Source: Capnocytophaga canimorsus
GTDB lineage: Bacteria; Bacteroidota; Bacteroidia; Flavobacteriales; Flavobacteriaceae
NCBI RefSeq assembly: GCF_002302565.1
Contig: NZ_CP022382.1
Coordinates: 1,187,001 to 1,251,000 of the forward strand
Reading direction: 5' to 3'
DNA: 64,000 nt
Position numbers and translations under genes: made by a program. Positions 63,070 to 64,000 of this stretch are shown one piece after another. The number at the start of each line of letters is the position of its first letter. The stretch's first letter is position 1. A model generated the notes under the pieces. That model had not been told where the DNA came from. It did not search any database and saw only the letters and a list, made by a program, of their open reading frames with translations.

Positions 63070-63077
63070 TATTTTTG
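63070..63077 (+). promoter_or_regulatory. Possible -7 promoter element of M3 peptidase gene
   Basis: TATTTTTG fits TAnnTTTG, 26 bases before the start codon at 63104. A clear -33 TTG is missing. Confidence 0.4.
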
Positions 63078-63103
63078 CCCCTCACTTACAGATTCAAATA
63101 AAA

Positions 63104-64000
63104 ATGACTATTAAAAATATTTTTTCCACCCCTTACGACACAGCTCCTTTTAGCCAATTTGGGGTTACAGATTATAAACCTGCCATTGAAAACGCTATTA
63201 CCGAAAGTTTAGCTGAAATTGAGCAAATTACTAACAATTCAGAAATACCTACTTTTGAAAATACCATTGAGGCATTGGCTTTTTGTGGCGAAAAGTTAGA
63301 CCGATTATCGTCAATGTTCTTTAATCTTAACAGTGCTGAAACCAGCCCTTTGATGCAAGAACAAGCCCAGCTAATTTCGCCTATTTTAACTGATTACACC
63401 AATGATATTCGGCTAAATACCGCTCTTTTTCAGCGCATCAAGGTGGTTTATGAGCAAAAAGAAACCCTTTCTTTGTCTGCCGAAGAACAAACACTTTTGG
63501 AAAACACTTACAAAAGTTTTACCCGAAATGGCGCCAACTTACCCGAAGAAGAAAAACAAAAACTGCGTGAGATTGATAAAAAACTCGCCGCTTTAAGTCT
63601 GCATTTCGGTGAAAACGTACTTGCTGAAACCCAAAATTACGAACTACTCATCACCGATGAAAACGACCTTAAAGGTTTGCCCGAGCAAGTGATTGAAGCC
63701 GCTGCTCAATTAGCTCAGGAAAGAAACAAAAAGGGTTGGATTTTTACTCTTGATTTTCCAAGTTATGTGCCTTTTCTGAAATATGCCAAAAATCGTGATT
63801 TACGAAAAACTCTTTTTTTAGCTTACAGCAGCAAAGGTTTTCATAACAATAAACACAATAACGAAGAAACCGTGCTTGAAATTGTAAAGCTGCGAGAACA
63901 AAGAGCCAAATTATTAGGTTACAACAATTATGCACATTTCGTTTTGGAGGAACGTATGGCACAATCCCCCGAAAAAGTAAATATTTTTCTAAAAGACTTA
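63104..64000 (+). CDS. M3-family oligopeptidase / peptidyl-dipeptidase (cut by window end)
   Basis: The first 299 codons of a long enzyme are open to the window end. The start is ATG at 63104 with TIKNIFSTPYDTAPFSQFG. The layout (an N-terminal helical domain starting PAIENAITESLAEIEQI and the segment SSMFFNLNSAETSPLMQEQA) is that of M3 family metallopeptidases of the Dcp/OpdA type, which degrade short peptides in the cytoplasm or periplasm. The zinc motif HEFGH lies beyond the window, so activity is not visible here. No signal peptide is seen, so a cytoplasmic place is likely. A further segment, KLREQRAKLLGYNNYAHF, agrees with the family. Confidence 0.88.
   Translation, partial: MTIKNIFSTPYDTAPFSQFGVTDYKPAIENAITESLAEIEQITNNSEIPTFENTIEALAFCGEKLDRLSSMFFNLNSAETSPLMQEQAQLISPILTDYTNDIRLNTALFQRIKVVYEQKETLSLSAEEQTLLENTYKSFTRNGANLPEEEKQKLREIDKKLAALSLHFGENVLAETQNYELLITDENDLKGLPEQVIEAAAQLAQERNKKGWIFTLDFPSYVPFLKYAKNRDLRKTLFLAYSSKGFHNNKHNNEETVLEIVKLREQRAKLLGYNNYAHFVLEERMAQSPEKVNIFLKDL

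Overview
The window is an ordinary chromosomal stretch of a low-GC Bacteroidota, most likely family Flavobacteriaceae; the gene set and protein style would suit Capnocytophaga, but the genus is an inference. The signs are a SusC/SusD outer-membrane uptake pair, TonB-dependent receptors, promoters of the TTTG - 18 to 20 bp - TAnnTTTG type, few Shine-Dalgarno sites, signal peptides ending in SQ or AQ, bifunctional ThrA, and 'PASTA', DUF4268 and TM2/DUF2752 genes typical of the group. No phage, transposase, cas genes or classical CRISPR array were seen. Both window ends cut genes: an aconitase C-terminus on the left and an M3 oligopeptidase N-terminus on the right.

Layout. 1-8 kb: aconitase tail, OFA-type MFS carrier, a Wzx-like flippase, a 640-bp gene-free stretch with a phased 42-bp repeat array, an SMR exporter, then a leftward cluster (pdxJ, alpha/beta hydrolase, 4-TM holin-like protein, PASTA protein, RluD). 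8-15.4 kb: TlpA-like lipoprotein and murB rightward, mutS, a secreted repeat protein and trpS leftward. 15.5-21.6 kb: a broken-up suf locus (sufA-like, sufB, sufC) interrupted by a four-helix-bundle gene between inverted repeats, a lipoprotein hydrolase, a coiled-coil protein and about 1.4 kb rich in palindromes and a 21-bp satellite. 21.7-31 kb: rocD, the SusC/SusD pair, an rRNA methyltransferase, a ZIP metal carrier. 31-36.3 kb: the metY-metX-thrA operon preceded by a Met-rich leader peptide and an intrinsic terminator. 36.4-45.9 kb: nitronate monooxygenase/FabK-like protein, tRNA-Asp, hflX, sufS, lspA, rpoN, and a TPP-riboswitch-controlled TonB receptor. 46-53 kb: apbE operon, rarA, a secreted protein, a C1 cysteine peptidase. 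53-64 kb: Rrf2 regulator, trmN6, purC, a membrane-protein/M48 cluster, a serine beta-lactamase-like hydrolase, CCA-adding enzyme, kdsA, marC, M3 peptidase.

Two regulatory devices can be read nearly completely from the sequence. Upstream of metY, a promoter, a 24-codon leader with five internal Met codons, a competing antiterminator and a terminator with eight T form a plausible methionine attenuator. Upstream of the TonB receptor at 43.7 kb, a promoter, a TPP aptamer and a terminator form a thiamine-responsive switch, so this receptor probably imports thiamine or a precursor. The least explained structure is the array at 3361-3628: seven 16-bp near-palindromes at exactly 42-bp intervals with unrelated sequence between them. 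No sequence search was run; all family names rest on recognition of motifs and overall sequence similarity.
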